A stretch of DNA of 64,000 nt from Distichodus sexfasciatus (lineage: Eukaryota; Chordata; Actinopteri; Characiformes; Distichodontidae). The notes beneath the pieces are model-generated. The model worked only from the letters and a program-made list of their open reading frames with translations, did not search any database and was not told the DNA's origin. Shown here piece by piece: positions 62,146-64,000 of this stretch. The stretch spans positions 1,184,301-1,248,300 of the forward strand of contig JAVGVS010000021.1 in NCBI GenBank assembly GCA_032718565.1, in the 5' to 3' direction. Made by a program: the position numbers and the translations under genes. The number at the start of each line of letters is the position of its first letter. Within the stretch, counting starts at the first letter, position 1.

Positions 62146-62300
62146 CACCAATGGCCACCATTTCCCCAATCTGTGTCTTTGGCATGTTTGTGCTTCAGGG
62201 TTGTGGCTCAGGTTTGTTTTTGCTCCAGGGTTGTGCCTTGTTTTTGGCAATTGCAATTGCATCCTGTCATGTCATTCGACCTGCACACACAGGACATAAC
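62146..62300 (+). repeat. Short duplicated sequence, copy 1
   Basis: It starts CCACCAATGGCCACCATTTC and ends with GCATCCTGTCATGTC and CACACACAGGACATAACA. It matches the copy at 62867-63035 at both ends, with a diverged centre. Confidence 0.55.
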
Positions 62301-62385
62301 AGAACAACAGCATCAAAGAATGGATGCAGCAAGTATCTTGGGAACGATCAGCAGGTGGAAGAGTAGAGAACTGTACCGCCAAGAT

Positions 62386-62566
62386 GCATTTACATTTACT
62401 TACTATTTCTTATATGGCTTTTAGTAGGTAGCAATTTAAAGTGACTTATTTTTCCTAATTAGTGACAGTTTCTCTAGAGTGACTGGGGGTTAAGGGCCTT
62501 GCTCAGATGCCTAATTGTGTTTTTTAGGCTCTCCTGGGAGTTGAACCCCCAGTCTTATGATCACCA
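62386..62566 (-). repeat. SINE/V-SINE-like repeat
   Basis: It has CATTTACATTTACTT at one end, then GGGGGTTAAGGGCCTTGCTC and TTGAACCCCCAGTCTTATGA, parts of a common fish tRNA-derived repeat. The B box reads GGTTCAA on the minus strand (reverse of TTGAACCC). Confidence 0.65.
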
Positions 62567-62866
62567 ACAATTATTAAAAATTGCATCCCAAAGTTAAGAG
62601 CCATGCTTCCTGCAACGGCAACAACAATGATTACGCAGTGGTGACTAGATTTCTGCTTGTCCCACCTGAAGCACTACGGTTGTGTCCGAGGACTGCATTT
62701 CCAAGACTTTCCAAGATGCCATTAGTGAAGAGTGGCAGTGTGCCACCACGGCTGCTGATTTTTGTGTTTTCCAGATTGCTTTTGCTTTCTAATTGCTCTC
62801 TTTCTCATAGGAGTGTTGATGTGACGCCATAGTAATGTACCTTGTGAAAGATGTAGTCACAATCTG

Positions 62867-63035
62867 GCCTGTGATGCCCAGCATGACCACCAGTGGCCAC
62901 CGTTTTTCCTCTGCGTTTCTTCTGTCTTGATTGTGGCATTTTTGTTGTTTTGCTTTTTGGGGAATAAATATGTTTGACTCACACTTGCATCCTGCCACGT
63001 CCCTCTACCCACACAAACAGGATGTAACATCCACT
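62867..63035 (+). repeat. Short duplicated sequence, copy 2
   Basis: It starts CACCAGTGGCCACCGTTTTT and ends with GCATCCTGCCACGTC and CACACAAACAGGATGTAACA, matching copy 1 at 62146-62300. About 0.7 kb separates the starts. Confidence 0.55.
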
Positions 63036-63395
63036 CTACCTCTCGAGCCCTGGCACCATCTGTGTTATTAGATCATCCCCACTCTCTATGTTGAGGTGCA
63101 AATGAGACCTTCTTTGTGGCTTCTTCAAGAACATTGTTAACCTGTCCTTTATAAAGTCATCCCACCTTACTTTGGTTGTCAATTTCTGCATATGGAGGTT
63201 GCATGTGTATGGATTTTAAACAGTCTAACTGGGAGATTACTACAGGAAGGAATGTTTACTATATTACTCTAATAAATTATTATTATTATTTTGGAGTTAT
63301 TACACATTTATAGAATTACCTTTTGAAAATTGTTCCATTTGTCATTTCTTATAATGTAATGCCTATTCATTTACTATAGAGTGCATTATCATATG

Positions 63396-63461
<66 letters not shown>

Positions 63462-63506
63462 GTATATATATATATATATATGTATGTATATATATATATA
63501 TATTTC
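63396..63506. repeat. Long TA microsatellite
   Basis: About 110 bases of TA with a few single-base breaks. Confidence 0.95.
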
Positions 63507-64000
63507 ACTGTATTGTATTGAAATGAATTTCACAATTTTAAATGAATTATTTTATATTGTGTATTGTAACGGTGTACTATTCCATACTAGAGTGTGTGAA
63601 ATAAGATAATTATATCATTTTTACAAGACAGAACATATAGTCAAGGTTTTTACAGTGCCAATCTCTTAATGAATGAAAAATGAAACCCCACCATTAAACC
63701 TTTAAAATAACTTTAATAAAGGATTTTTAAAAGTCAGGTGTAGAGACCTTACAGAATTCTGATCCTCATAAATAGCCAGGCTTGTCCTATTCTAGGTCTT
63801 TCCCAACATCAAGATGAAGATGTTCTGTTTATTCAACATCGCGGGCAAATTACAGACCCGCAATTTTCCCGAATAACTGCGTAAATATTTCCTGTCTGAA
63901 GTTATCTTCTCTCTCACATCCTCCTTTGATGTTCGGGGGAGGAAATTTTCAAAAGAGCTGCGACATTTTCCACAGACGGACGCTTTCAAAACGCCCGTAA

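Larger units (their letters stand above)
60457..64000. other. Region upstream of tmem100 to the window end
   Basis: It contains the tmem100 5' region, a fish SINE-like tail (62386-62566), two diverged copies of a short sequence (62146-62300 and 62867-63035) and a long TA repeat (63396-63506). No coding exon is recognised. PCTP, next in human, is not seen. Confidence 0.5.

Noticed and set aside
63396..63506. TA run considered as an origin or array-like structure
   Set aside because: It is a simple microsatellite with no spacers, no repeat-spacer periodicity and no linked genes.

Overview
The window is vertebrate nuclear DNA, almost certainly from a teleost fish. Coding sequence is split into short exons with GT/AG borders, most of the sequence is intronic or intergenic, and the repeats are typical of fish: a Tc1-like transposon, hAT-type elements, tRNA-headed SINEs, and long CA and TA microsatellites. 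I see no bacterial, viral, CRISPR or operon-like content.

Six protein-coding genes are recognisable. On the minus strand are rab40b (about 1.4-12.3 kb; SOCS-box Rab GTPase) and cox11 (about 13.9-17.5 kb; mitochondrial copper chaperone). On the plus strand are stxbp4 (21.0-43.2 kb; 21 coding exons, 723 codons) and hlf (47.5-53.2 kb; PAR bZIP factor). On the minus strand again are smim36 (57.3-57.6 kb) and tmem100 (60.1-60.5 kb). The run cox11-stxbp4-hlf-smim36-tmem100 matches human 17q22, including the head-to-head cox11/stxbp4 pair. MMD, which lies between HLF and SMIM36 in human, is not seen. rab40b is a 17q25 gene in human, so its position beside cox11 is a local rearrangement relative to human.

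The genes do not form a pathway. Their roles are a ubiquitin-ligase Rab, cytochrome oxidase assembly, a scaffold protein with PDZ, coiled-coil and WW regions, a circadian/haematopoietic transcription factor, and two small membrane proteins.

The main observations are these. (1) rab40b exon 1 and all four cox11 exons, between about 12.1 and 17.2 kb, carry many one- or two-base indels but few substitutions, while the coding exons on either side are clean. This looks like an unpolished long-read patch rather than gene decay. (2) The stxbp4 model has two PDZ domains, one more than I know in mammals. (3) stxbp4 intron 13 is 93 bp, stop-free and in frame, and would encode a hydrophobic segment if retained. 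(4) A perfect 34-bp hairpin lies in rab40b intron 5. (5) A SINE is inserted within an older repeat. (6) An unassigned candidate terminal exon lies on the minus strand near 55.8 kb. Nothing here amounts to a new biological system.
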